From assembly GCA_964526475.1 (NCBI GenBank), contig CAZGKF010000056.1, forward strand, positions 1-19,646: a DNA stretch of 19,646 nucleotides, written 5' to 3'. Below are positions 7,180 through 14,521 of the stretch, one piece after another. Positions within the stretch are counted from its first letter, which is position 1. Each line of letters starts with the position of its first letter. This DNA comes from CAYVTV01 sp964526475. Its GTDB lineage: Bacteria; Bacteroidota; Bacteroidia; Bacteroidales; GCA-2748055. Both the position numbers and the translations under genes were made by a program. Below the pieces are notes generated by a model, which was not told where the DNA came from, ran no database searches, and worked only from the letters and a program-made list of their open reading frames with translations.

Positions 7180-7875
7180 ATGTCAAAAAAAGTAAATAAA
7201 GAACAGGCAGATACCAGTTTCGAAGGTATCGAACATGCATTAACCAGATCAGAAAGATTCATTGAAGAAAACCAGAAAAAACTTACTCAGGTTGTTTTTG
7301 GAATAGTAATAGCTATTTTACTGGTTGTGGGAATTAAAAGATTATATCTGAACCCTCTTTCAGATGATGCAGTAAGGGATATCTTTATGGCAGAAAAATT
7401 TTTTGAGAAAGATTCGTTTAATCTTGCTCTTAACGGGTATGGGACATATCCCGGATTTCTGCAGATAATAGAAGACTATAAATTCACAAAGTCGGCAAAA
7501 CTCGCGAGATATTATGCAGGAGTTTCTTATCTTAACCTGGGGGAATATGAATCGGCTATTGATCATTTAAAAAAATTCCGTACCAAAGACTTACTGGTTG
7601 GTTCTGCATGGTGCAGTTCACTTGGGGATGCATACTCTGAAACGGGAGAATACGGCCTGGCTGTGCGATATTACCTCAGGGGAGCTGAAGAATTTGAGAA
7701 TAACTTCTCTGCTCCGATTCTTCTCAAAAAAACAGGTATTGTTTACGAAGAAACAGGAGATTACAAAAATGCTATTGAGGTATATAAAAGGATAAAAAGA
7801 AATTACCCCGATACTCCTGAAGGAAGAGACATCGAAAAATATATTGCGAGAGCTGAATTAATGGCATCTCAATGA
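7180..7875 (+). CDS. Membrane-anchored tetratricopeptide repeat protein
   Basis: A 231-residue protein with a cytoplasmic basic/acidic N-terminus, one transmembrane helix (about 38-52, VVFGIVIAILLVVGI) and a periplasmic helical part. The periplasmic part contains TPR-like units: ARYYAGVSYLNLGEYESAIDHLKKF, AWCSSLGDAYSETGEYGLAVRYY and LKKTGIVYEETGDYKNAIEVYKRI. The architecture recalls YfgM-like single-pass TPR proteins that assist envelope protein folding or quality control. I do not assign a specific function. From memory this gene commonly stands between recF and ribH in Bacteroidales. ribH starts 9 bp after its stop, so they share a transcript. Confidence 0.88.
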   Translation: MSKKVNKEQADTSFEGIEHALTRSERFIEENQKKLTQVVFGIVIAILLVVGIKRLYLNPLSDDAVRDIFMAEKFFEKDSFNLALNGYGTYPGFLQIIEDYKFTKSAKLARYYAGVSYLNLGEYESAIDHLKKFRTKDLLVGSAWCSSLGDAYSETGEYGLAVRYYLRGAEEFENNFSAPILLKKTGIVYEETGDYKNAIEVYKRIKRNYPDTPEGRDIEKYIARAELMASQ

Positions 7876-7884
7876 TCACTTTTT

Positions 7885-8403
7885 ATGGCAACTGAGCTGA
7901 AAAATCTGTCTTCCTGTGATCCCGAATTTGTACCCGATGCTACCGGAATGAAATTTGGCATTGTCGTTTCCGACTGGAACAGTGAAATTACCGGATCTTT
8001 GCTTAATGGAGCAGTTAACACTCTTGAAAAACATGGAGTTCTTAAGGAAGACATTACAATTATTCATGTTCCCGGTAGTTTTGAAATACCTTCGGGTGCA
8101 AGAGCAATTGCTGAGAATGATGAGCCTGATGCAGTTTTGTGCCTTGGATGTATAATTCAGGGAGAGACAAAGCACTTCGATTATATTTGCCAGGGTGTTA
8201 CAAATGGGATCATGGAACTCAACCTTAATTATAATATTCCTTTCATTTTCGGAGTTCTCACAACTCTGTCAGCCGAACAAGCAATGGATAGGGCAGGAGG
8301 CAGGCATGGTAATAAAGGTGATGAAGCAGCAATAACGGCTATTAAGATGATTCATGTTTATAAAACCGTTCACTCCGGGAAAAAAAGAAATCACACTCCC
8401 TGA
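7885..8403 (+). CDS. ribH: 6,7-dimethyl-8-ribityllumazine synthase
   Basis: Lumazine synthase, the penultimate step of riboflavin biosynthesis, joining 5-amino-6-ribitylamino-uracil with 3,4-dihydroxy-2-butanone 4-phosphate. Diagnostic stretches are V-S-D-W-N (28-32), GSFEIP (64-69), LGCIIQGETKHFDYI with the catalytic His97, PFIFGVLTT, and the AMDRAGG..GNKGDEAA phosphate-binding end. At 172 residues it is slightly longer than the usual 150-160, with an N-terminal extension of about 20 residues. It is the only riboflavin gene in the window. Its last 62 bp are antisense to the end of ndk, and the tail VHSGKKRNHTP lies entirely inside that overlap. Confidence 0.97.
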   Translation: MATELKNLSSCDPEFVPDATGMKFGIVVSDWNSEITGSLLNGAVNTLEKHGVLKEDITIIHVPGSFEIPSGARAIAENDEPDAVLCLGCIIQGETKHFDYICQGVTNGIMELNLNYNIPFIFGVLTTLSAEQAMDRAGGRHGNKGDEAAITAIKMIHVYKTVHSGKKRNHTP

Positions 8404-8779
8404 CCGCATTCTCATCACTGTCGGAACCATGTACTGCATTTCTCTGCATTGATTGCGCAAAAAGTTTTCGAATAGTATTTTCTTCCGCTTTTGAGGGATC
8501 TGTATTGCCAATCAGCCTGCGATATTCTTCCACGGCATTGTCTTTCTCAATAATGGCGAGAACAATTGGGCCTGAGGTCATAAATTCAATCAAGCCAGGG
8601 TAGAACTCTCTGCCTTTATGCACTGCATAAAAATCCTCGGCTTGCCTTAGCGTTAGCCTTGTCATTTTCATGGCAGCGATATGAAAACCGTTATCAGTTA
8701 TTATTTTCAGAATTGGTCCTATATGCTCATTTGAGACTGCTCCAGGTTTAATTATTGTAAATGTGATTCTCCCTTTCAT
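8342..8779 (-). CDS. ndk: Nucleoside diphosphate kinase
   Basis: Ndk balances NTP and dNTP pools through a phosphohistidine intermediate. The 145-residue protein is normal size. Recognisable blocks are TFTIIKPGAV at the start, FYAVHKGREFYPGLIEFMTSGP, and NTIRKLFAQSMQRNAVHGSDS with the active-site His117. The C-terminal FFFSRSERFY is family-like. It is transcribed leftward and converges on ribH with a 62-bp overlap of coding sequence, so neither gene has a private terminator between them. The divergent neighbour is nrnA, whose start lies 114 bp to the right. Confidence 0.97.
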   Translation of the reverse strand: MKGRITFTIIKPGAVSNEHIGPILKIITDNGFHIAAMKMTRLTLRQAEDFYAVHKGREFYPGLIEFMTSGPIVLAIIEKDNAVEEYRRLIGNTDPSKAEENTIRKLFAQSMQRNAVHGSDSDENAVRECDFFFSRSERFYKHESS

Positions 8780-8861
8780 ATTTTAAAGATTATGTTTGTG
8801 TACTGAGGTTCACTGCTTCATTCCTGCCTGTAAAACTCAGCTTTACTTCGTAAGAATTTTC

Positions 8862-8869
8862 TATCTTTG
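8862..8869 (+). promoter_or_regulatory. -7 box (TATCTTTG) that decides the nrnA start
   Basis: An exact TAnnTTTG match. The most upstream possible start codon of nrnA (TTG 8867) lies inside this box and so would be at or before the transcript start. The next in-frame TTG at 8894 is 24 bp downstream of the box and gives the family-like N-terminus. Confidence 0.55.
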
Positions 8870-8893
8870 AAAATTACTTTAAACATATCTGTT

Positions 8894-9913
8894 TTGAAAT
8901 TAATTAACAAGGAAGTTATTAAAAAATTAAAGGATGTTTTAAAAAATTCATCTAAAATTTTAATTACCACTCACCTGAATGCCGATGGTGATGCAGTTGG
9001 CAGTTCACTTGCACTTGCGTCGCTATTAAAAAAGTTGGGAAAGGATGTGAGAATAATGACTCCCAATGATTTCCCGGAGTTTCTCAGATGGCTCCCGGGA
9101 CAGGATATGATAATAATTCATTTAAAGAAGCCTAAGGAAACTCAAATCTGGGCAGAGAAAGCGGATTTAATATTCAGCATCGATTATAATGATCCTAAAA
9201 GACTTAAATACGCTGAAAAAATTATACTTGGGAGCAAAGCTTATAAAGTACTCATTGATCACCATCCAAATCCTGTCAACTTTGCTGATCTTTTCATCTC
9301 ACACACAGAATTTGGATCGGCTGCAGAATTAGTATATTATCTTATAATGGAACTTGGATTTGCTGATCTGATTGACAGAGATATTGCTACCTGTCTCTTT
9401 GCCGGCATAATGACTGATACAGGATGCTTTAGCTATAACTGTTCCTACCCGGAAGTTTTTAATACAATTGCCCGACTTATGGAATATGGCATTGATAAGG
9501 ACAATATCTATAACAAGATATATGATAATTATTCAGAAAGCAGAATGCGTCTTATGGGGTACTGTCTTAATGAAAAAATGCGAGTTGTTCATGACTATAA
9601 TACTGCCTATATTTTTCTCTCCATGGAGGAACTTAAAAGATTTGATCACTCCCCCGGTGATACGGAAGGTTTTGTCAATCTCCCTTTTTCAATAAAAGGC
9701 ATAAGATTTTCAGCTCTGTTTATCGAGAAGAAGGACCATATAAAGATATCGTTCCGTTCGAGAGGCAGATTCGATGTGAATGATTTTTCATCGAAATATT
9801 TTAATGGAGGTGGTCATTTGAATGCATCTGGCGGTGAATGGAAGCAATCATCCGATGAAACAATAAAAAGGTTTGTTGAATTGTTACCAATAGTTAGTGA
9901 TCAGTTAAAATGA
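8894..9913 (+). CDS. nrnA: DHH/DHHA1 phosphoesterase, NrnA-like oligoribonuclease / pAp phosphatase
   Basis: DHH-family phosphoesterase of the NrnA group, which degrades nanoRNA or short cyclic-dinucleotide products and dephosphorylates pAp. Counting from TTG 8894 it has 339 residues. H27-x-x-x-D31-x-D33 (THLNADGDAVGSS) is motif I, SIDYND follows, D122-H123-H124 is the DHH box (LIDHHPNP), and GGGH at 305-308 plus ASGG is the DHHA1 substrate site. The start is set by promoter position: the longer TTG at 8867 falls in the -7 box. No in-frame ATG is available near the N-terminus, so a TTG start is required. The stop overlaps the next ATG (ATGA, 9910-9913), coupling it to the first FKBP lipoprotein. 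Whether its main substrate is nanoRNA, pGpG/pApA or pAp is unknown. Confidence 0.92.
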   Translation: MKLINKEVIKKLKDVLKNSSKILITTHLNADGDAVGSSLALASLLKKLGKDVRIMTPNDFPEFLRWLPGQDMIIIHLKKPKETQIWAEKADLIFSIDYNDPKRLKYAEKIILGSKAYKVLIDHHPNPVNFADLFISHTEFGSAAELVYYLIMELGFADLIDRDIATCLFAGIMTDTGCFSYNCSYPEVFNTIARLMEYGIDKDNIYNKIYDNYSESRMRLMGYCLNEKMRVVHDYNTAYIFLSMEELKRFDHSPGDTEGFVNLPFSIKGIRFSALFIEKKDHIKISFRSRGRFDVNDFSSKYFNGGGHLNASGGEWKQSSDETIKRFVELLPIVSDQLK

Positions 9914-10437
9914 GATACCTTTTACTTTTGATTTTTTTTGTTTCCTTTTTCTGTGAATGCCGCAGACCTGTTCAGGATCCCGAATCCCAAAAGGAAAGGA
10001 ATAATCAATCTGCTCCGGAGTCATTCGTGAATATTAATAAATACCTGGTAAAAAGACATCAGGATATGATCGAATCATATGTCCGCAGAATGGGATGGGA
10101 GATGACGACGACAAAGACAGGCTTATGGTATATGGTATATGAAAAGGGCAAAGGCATTCCTGCTGAAAAAAACAGGATTATAAGCCTGGAATATTCAATT
10201 TCCCTGCTTGATGGTACACTTTGCGATTCTTCTGAAAATAATCCTCCAAAATCATTCCGTATTGGGCACGGGGGTGTTGAAGCCGGCCTTGAAGAAGCTG
10301 TCCTTTATCTCAGGAAAGGCGATAAAGCCAGGATTATTATGCCCCCTCATCTGGCTCATGGAAATTTCGGTGACCGGGAAAAAATCCCGCCGGGGGCTAT
10401 CCTCTTATACGATATAGAAGTAATAAATATCCGGTAA
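9910..10437 (+). CDS. FKBP-type peptidyl-prolyl isomerase lipoprotein (GldI-like)
   Basis: A 175-residue envelope lipoprotein with one FKBP domain. The signal MRYLLLLIFFVSFFCEC offers Cys15 or Cys17 for lipidation, neither in a textbook lipobox. A linker rich in charged residues leads into helix KYLVKRHQDMIESYVRRMGW and the FKBP domain (about 70-175). The conserved active-site Asp is present (D106), but the preceding Phe is Cys105 and the AYG motif reads A-H-G (H150), so catalysis may be altered. End region IPPGAILLYDIEVINI is typical. It resembles GldI, the lipoprotein PPIase needed for gliding in flavobacteria. No other gliding genes are present here, so I do not assign that role. It overlaps nrnA by 4 bp and abuts the next FKBP gene with no gap. 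Confidence 0.88.
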   Translation: MRYLLLLIFFVSFFCECRRPVQDPESQKERNNQSAPESFVNINKYLVKRHQDMIESYVRRMGWEMTTTKTGLWYMVYEKGKGIPAEKNRIISLEYSISLLDGTLCDSSENNPPKSFRIGHGGVEAGLEEAVLYLRKGDKARIIMPPHLAHGNFGDREKIPPGAILLYDIEVINIR

Positions 10438-11322
10438 ATGCGATCTGTAATAATTACTGCTCTTGTATTACTGCTGACATTCTCATGCAGGTTTTCCAGA
10501 CATAGAGAATTTGTGAAGATTTTTCCGGATGTGTATTTTAAGCTTCACAGGTTCGGGGAAGATAATAAAAAACCAGAGACCGGGGATTTTATAACTGTTA
10601 GTTTTTCTTACACTACACTTCATGATTCCTTGATTTATAAAGCAAGTAAAAAACTTAGAATAGAAGATACCAAAAACCCGGGATCAGTACATAATTGTTT
10701 AAAGATGCTGAACAAAGGCGACAGTGCAAGTTTTATTTTTAAGACAGATGATTTCTTTGTGAAGAATCTGCATGTACCGGTTCCTTCAGACCTTATAAAT
10801 CATAAGTATATCAGGATGAATGTACTTTTAACAGATATTCAGACTTCTGAAGAATTTGTCAATGAAAAGAAACTCTTACTTCAATGGAGTTATGCATTGC
10901 AGGATATGGAAAAGGACATTATTAATAATTTTATTGAGGGAGAAAGAATATCAGTTTCTCCTACTCCGGACGGCTTGTATTTTGTTTTACTGAAAGTAGG
11001 GAGTGGCAAAAGACCACATAAGGGTGACCTGGTAAAAGTTAATTATGAAGGCAGATTCTTTGATGGAAGGTTCTTTGACAGCACACTGAAGCGAAGTGAA
11101 CCTCTGGATTTTATTTATGGCCAGGAATATATCGTTATTAAAGGTCTGGAAGAAGCAATCGGAATGATGCGTGAAGGAGATAAAGCCCTTATAATTGTTC
11201 CTTCAGATCTGGCTTTCGGAAGTTCAGGTGCCGGAGAGGGAATTATCCCGCCATATACCGCATTAATTTATGAGGTAGAATTGATATCGGTGCTACCTGC
11301 AACAGGTCAATCTGTGTACTGA
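10438..11322 (+). CDS. Two-domain FKBP-type peptidyl-prolyl isomerase lipoprotein
   Basis: Lipoprotein of 294 residues (signal with LTFSC, Cys17). The C-terminal FKBP domain (about 180-290) is canonical: VNYEGRFFDGRFFDST with the conserved F213-D214 pair, then LDFIYGQEYIVIKGLEEAIGMMREGDKA, the LAFG stretch and IIPPYTALIYEVELI. The N-terminal half (about 40-140; GDFITVSFSYTTLHDSLIYKAS..., ...MLNKGDSASFIF) has the outline of a second, strongly degenerate FKBP domain without the active-site aromatics. The two halves are joined by a helix containing LLQWSYALQDMEKDIINNFI. Probable role is periplasmic or outer-membrane protein folding. The ATG follows directly after the previous stop, so nrnA and the two FKBP genes form one operon. 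Confidence 0.88.
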   Translation: MRSVIITALVLLLTFSCRFSRHREFVKIFPDVYFKLHRFGEDNKKPETGDFITVSFSYTTLHDSLIYKASKKLRIEDTKNPGSVHNCLKMLNKGDSASFIFKTDDFFVKNLHVPVPSDLINHKYIRMNVLLTDIQTSEEFVNEKKLLLQWSYALQDMEKDIINNFIEGERISVSPTPDGLYFVLLKVGSGKRPHKGDLVKVNYEGRFFDGRFFDSTLKRSEPLDFIYGQEYIVIKGLEEAIGMMREGDKALIIVPSDLAFGSSGAGEGIIPPYTALIYEVELISVLPATGQSVY

Positions 11323-11478
11323 TAATCCTTTTTTCAGACCACGATCTTAATGATACTATCTGGTATTTCCAACCATTTGGAGTATCTCTGCGTCTTAAAT
11401 AAAAGTAACACCACATTCCTTAAACGGTTCTATAGTAAGCAGAGCCCTTATTCCGGAATAGAGGAAAACGCAGGAATG

Positions 11479-11511
11479 TTGTTCATATAAATTTTAAATT
11501 GAGTACCTTTG
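11479..11511 (+). promoter_or_regulatory. Promoter TTG-N22-TACCTTTG
   Basis: TTG at 11479-11481 and TACCTTTG at 11504-11511 match the Bacteroidota -33/-7 pattern with 22-bp spacing. It lies 280 bp upstream of the third FKBP gene and 32 bp upstream of a 15-codon ORF. It could drive both. Confidence 0.6.
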
Positions 11512-11542
11512 TAAATTCATTCATTAATAATAAGAATTGAGA

Positions 11543-11590
11543 ATGGAACAATACTTTTTGAATTCACCCAATACTCTCGATGCTGTCTAA
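11543..11590 (+). pseudogene. 15-codon ORF cut off inside an inverted-repeat arm (possible gene remnant)
   Basis: The ORF reads MEQYFLNSPNTLDAV and then stops at the TAA inside the inverted-repeat arm GCTGTCTAAAA. It sits 32 bp after a good promoter. Either an insertion chopped a former gene after codon 15, or this is a chance short leader frame. No family is recognisable. Confidence 0.25.
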
Positions 11591-11665
11591 AAAGACTAAT
11601 CATTGAATTAATAGATTACAAAATGAAAGTGAATTCTAAAGTCATAAGGCCTTTTAGACAGCCTC
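11579..11665. mobile_element. 87-bp inverted-repeat element, IS-end-like
   Basis: GCTGTCTAAAA (11582-11592) and TTTTAGACAGC (11652-11662) are perfect 11-bp inverted repeats with imperfect extension outward (GAT/GAG) and inward. Ends of the type GGCTGTCTAAAA are familiar from IS1182-like elements, which is a recollection. The interior of about 59 bp is too short for a transposase, so this would be a MITE or a deletion relic. No target-site duplication was found at the flanks. Confidence 0.45.
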
Positions 11666-11790
11666 ATAGGGGTGGGTCCGGAAAAAACAAGTAATTAATG
11701 GAAACACTTTTACAACGAAGCAGCATCCTATTTGGATTCAATATGTATTTTTATCTCTTAGTTCACATTAGTAATTAATCTTAATATATC

Positions 11791-12744
11791 ATGAAATCTA
11801 CATACAAATTAGTCAGTATTTTCTTAATTCTATCATTAAGTCTGTTAAGTTGCCTGAAAAATAATCATGACGAACTCCTCGCTGAGGAATTGAAAAAGTT
11901 AAAGGAGTACCTTGCAAGTAAAAATATAACTGTAGAGCCAACAAATTCCGGATTATATTATGTTGAAGAAATTGAAGGAACAGGTATCCAGCCCCAGTTA
12001 GGTGATTATGTTCTTATTAATTATACCGGTAAGCTTCTGGACGGGGAAATAGTTTTTAATACCAGTGTTTATCAGGTTGCATTTGATAATAATATAGAGA
12101 CTGAAAATTTCCTTTACGGTCCTTTTAAGTTCCAGTTTGGGTATGTCTCTCCTGTTGGTCTGAATGAAGGAATTGGATATATGAGGGAAGGAGGTATGTC
12201 GCAAATGTTTTTGCCATCAAGTCTTGGTTTTGGAAATAACGATTATTATACCATTCCTGCATACAGTACTTTGATTTATGATATTGAACTCTTAAAAGTA
12301 ATTCCCGATCCTGTGGAATATGAGAACAGCTTAATTCAGCAGTACCTTGAAGATAATCAATTTGATGTTTTACCCTTTGAAGATGGTTTATATTATATTG
12401 AAACTCTTGAAGGAACCGGACTTAGTCCTACTACATCAAGTAATGTAGATATTGTTTATGATGCATACCTGATAGACGGCCGCATGGTTAATTCATCAGG
12501 AGTAGATGTTGCGCAGCTAAAATTAGATTCTTATCTTCAGGGGTATATAAGTGCATTGCATACTGTCAAAGGATTCAGAGACGGTATTTTAAAAATGAAA
12601 AAAGGAGGGGAAGCTATCATAATTGTACCTTATAATCTGGGATTTGGAACTAATTCTGTTGATGTCAGTGAATTGGGATACAAATACTTCATTCCTCCAT
12701 ATGCTACCTTGGTATTTGAAGTTCAATTAGTTGATATTTACTAG
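11791..12744 (+). CDS. Lipoprotein with two degenerate FKBP domains
   Basis: Lipoprotein of 317 residues with a canonical lipobox LLSC (Cys21), a short helical segment EELLAEELKKLKEYLASKN, and two tandem FKBP-like domains. Domain 1 spans roughly 50-172 (NSGLYYVEEIEGTGIQPQLGDYVLINYTG ... IPAYSTLIYDIELLKV). Domain 2 spans roughly 195-317 (EDGLYYIETLEGTGLSP ... IPPYATLVFEVQLVDIY). The domains share the order DGLYY, EGTG, GDxV, LGFG and PxYxTLxxExxL, so they probably arose by duplication. In both, the conserved Asp after the Phe is Asn: F89-N90 in domain 1 and V233-N234 in domain 2. This suggests weak or no isomerase activity and a chaperone or binding role (inference). It is separated from the upstream FKBP pair by 468 bp with its own promoter, and converges with the next gene with 5 bp between stops. 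Confidence 0.85.
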   Translation: MKSTYKLVSIFLILSLSLLSCLKNNHDELLAEELKKLKEYLASKNITVEPTNSGLYYVEEIEGTGIQPQLGDYVLINYTGKLLDGEIVFNTSVYQVAFDNNIETENFLYGPFKFQFGYVSPVGLNEGIGYMREGGMSQMFLPSSLGFGNNDYYTIPAYSTLIYDIELLKVIPDPVEYENSLIQQYLEDNQFDVLPFEDGLYYIETLEGTGLSPTTSSNVDIVYDAYLIDGRMVNSSGVDVAQLKLDSYLQGYISALHTVKGFRDGILKMKKGGEAIIIVPYNLGFGTNSVDVSELGYKYFIPPYATLVFEVQLVDIY

Positions 12745-12749
12745 TATTT

Positions 12750-13460
12750 TCATTTTTCTTTAAGCAAAAGGAAAATACATGGTTTTTTATGCAACGAAGG
12801 TTTTACTGCTAACCACTCATTTATTGTGCGTGTTTGAATGAATTCTTTCTGAGTAGTTATCTCACTGGCAATGCATAAAAGAGTAGAGGGCTGGCAGTTG
12901 AGGATAAGTGCATCCAGTAATTTCATATTTCTGTAGGGCGTTTCAATAAAAATCTGGGTTTGGTCTTCCTTTGCAGAAATAGTTTCCATTTCCCTGATTT
13001 TCTTTGCTCTTTCATAAATCTTTACAGGCAAATACCCGTGAAATTTAAAATTTTGACCATTCAGTCCGCTGGCAGATAAGGCCAGGAAAATGGAGGAAGG
13101 TCCGGTTAATGGAACTATTCTGATCCCTTTCTTATGTCCATACCGTACTGGTTCGGAGCCCGGGTCAGCTATTCCGGGCATGCCTGCTTCCGAAATGATT
13201 CCAATATCTTTTCCCGATTCACATATTTTAATAAATCTGCCCGTATCATTTCCGGGATTATGCTTATCTAATTCATAAAAATTGATTTCATCAGGATTTA
13301 GCGGATGGTCAATACGGATCAGAAACCTTCTCGCTGTTCGTGTGTTTTCAACAACAAAATGACGGATACTATGAATTTTGCTGATAACTCCAGAAGGGAG
13401 CACATCTTGCGGATTACTCTCACCAAGTAAATTTGGAATTAGATAAATAGTACCTTTCAA
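12750..13460 (-). CDS. RsmI-like SAM-dependent methyltransferase (tetrapyrrole methylase fold)
   Basis: A 236-residue protein of the TP-methylase superfamily, close to RsmI (16S rRNA 2'-O-methyltransferase for C1402). Visible features are the opening TIYLIPNLLGE, the SAM-binding ISEAGMPGIADPG (89-101, equivalent to SDAGTPxISDPG of RsmI), LTGPSSIFLALSASGLNGQNFKFHGYLP, and a late IFIETPYRNMKLLDAL helix. Bacteroidota usually carry both a true RsmI and this shorter paralogue, so I leave the gene symbol empty and the substrate open. The start is TTG 13460: no ATG lies near the family N-terminus, and the frame begins exactly at the conserved K-G-T-I-Y-L-I-P. It converges on the third FKBP gene. Confidence 0.88.
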   Translation of the reverse strand: MKGTIYLIPNLLGESNPQDVLPSGVISKIHSIRHFVVENTRTARRFLIRIDHPLNPDEINFYELDKHNPGNDTGRFIKICESGKDIGIISEAGMPGIADPGSEPVRYGHKKGIRIVPLTGPSSIFLALSASGLNGQNFKFHGYLPVKIYERAKKIREMETISAKEDQTQIFIETPYRNMKLLDALILNCQPSTLLCIASEITTQKEFIQTRTINEWLAVKPSLHKKPCIFLLLKEK

Positions 13461-13648
13461 AGTATAACTATTTTGGGTAAAATTAGTGAAGATTTAATTC
13501 CACCCAAGCTTTTAATCAGGCATTTTTGTAAATTCGCAAAATATAAGATATTTTATCAGCTTGCTTTCAAATTGAAATAGTTATATTAATTTTAATGTTA
13601 CCTTACTTATAAATGGTATAAAGCATTACAAAAACTAACTCTGTGGTT

Positions 13649-13705
13649 CTCTGTGACCTCTGTGTAATATATTAAAGTATAATTGGTTACACAGATTTCA
13701 CAGAG
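13649..13705. repeat. 19-bp imperfect inverted repeat (CTCTGTG family)
   Basis: Left arm CTCTGTGACCTCTGTGTAA (13649-13667) pairs with TTACACAGATTTCACAGAG (13687-13705) at 17 of 19 positions around a 19-bp AT-rich spacer. It lies 45 bp before the metallo-hydrolase start. Similar CTCTGTG words recur as dispersed repeats in environmental Bacteroidota. It could form a leader hairpin for the downstream gene or be a dispersed repeat unit. Confidence 0.6.
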
Positions 13706-13749
13706 TGAATTCAACACTTAATTCGCATTATTAATAAATAAGATATATT

Positions 13750-14520
13750 TTGAAGATCACTTTTCTTGGAACCGGAACCTCTCAGGGTGTACCGGTAATT
13801 GGCTGTAGCTGTCAGACATGTCGTTCGGACAACATGAAAGACAAAAGATTACGTACTTCCATACTTCTTGAAAATGAAGATAATGTAATTGTTATTGATA
13901 CAGGGCCTGATTTTCGGCAGCAGATGCTTAATAATAAAGTAAAAAAGCTTGATGCCGTAGTTTTTACTCATGAACACAGGGATCATATTGCCGGACTTGA
14001 TGATATCAGGGCTTTTAATTTTATCCAAAATACTGCAATGGATGTGTATGCAGAAAGCAGGGTTGCACGTGCACTAAGATATGAGTTTCCATATATTTTT
14101 TCTGAAAAAAAATACCCCGGAGTTCCTGAATTAAATTTGCATATAATAGATAATAAGGAGTTTAGTGTCAATGGTATCGAGATTATCCCAATAAGGGTCA
14201 TGCATTTTAAACTACCGGTGCTTGGATTCAGAATAGATGAATTTGCCTATATCACCGATGCTAATTACATATCTGAGGAAGAGAAAGAAAAGCTTTTTGG
14301 TGTCAAATATTTAGTTATAAATGCTTTAAGAAGGGAGAAGCATATTTCTCATTTTTCACTTCAGCAAAGTTTGGAAATAATAAGCGAACTCAGCCCACGG
14401 CGTGCATACATCACCCATTTAAGCCATCAGATGGGATTACACGAGAAACTTCAGAAAGAACTTCCTTTTGGAGTAGTTGCCGCTTACGACGGATTGAAGA
14501 TCGATATTGACGTTTCCTGA
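13750..14520 (+). CDS. MBL-fold metallo-hydrolase, PhnP/RNase Z-like
   Basis: Metallo-beta-lactamase-fold hydrolase of 256 residues, in the PhnP / RNase-Z-like branch (phosphodiesterase activity likely; natural substrate unknown). FLGTGTSQGVPVIGC opens the protein. C19-S-C21-Q-T-C24 resembles the structural zinc cluster of PhnP. H74-E-H76-R-D78-H79 is the dinuclear metal motif HxHxDH, and THLSHQMG near the C-terminus provides the last His. The frame starts with TTG 13750. This is decisive because family members begin exactly at MKITFLGTGTSQG and no ATG lies upstream in frame. A near-perfect AT-rich palindrome directly after the stop may terminate transcription. Confidence 0.9.
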   Translation: MKITFLGTGTSQGVPVIGCSCQTCRSDNMKDKRLRTSILLENEDNVIVIDTGPDFRQQMLNNKVKKLDAVVFTHEHRDHIAGLDDIRAFNFIQNTAMDVYAESRVARALRYEFPYIFSEKKYPGVPELNLHIIDNKEFSVNGIEIIPIRVMHFKLPVLGFRIDEFAYITDANYISEEEKEKLFGVKYLVINALRREKHISHFSLQQSLEIISELSPRRAYITHLSHQMGLHEKLQKELPFGVVAAYDGLKIDIDVS

Positions 14521-14521
14521 A

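Larger units (their letters stand above)
11323..11790. other. 468-bp intergenic region with promoter, ORF remnant and IS-end-like inverted repeat
   Basis: No full gene is seen. It contains a good promoter (11479-11511), a 15-codon open frame (11543-11590) and an inverted repeat with IS-end-like arms (11579-11665). The last 125 bp before the third FKBP gene are AT-rich leader. The first 150 bp after the upstream operon show no convincing terminator. Confidence 0.6.

Noticed and set aside
9910..10437. Firm assignment of the first FKBP lipoprotein as GldI
   Set aside because: Similarity in layout only. No other gliding or type IX secretion genes are present to support the role.
11623..11694. 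23-codon plus-strand frame starting in the inverted-repeat element
   Set aside because: Short, crosses the right arm, and has no recognisable product or start signal.
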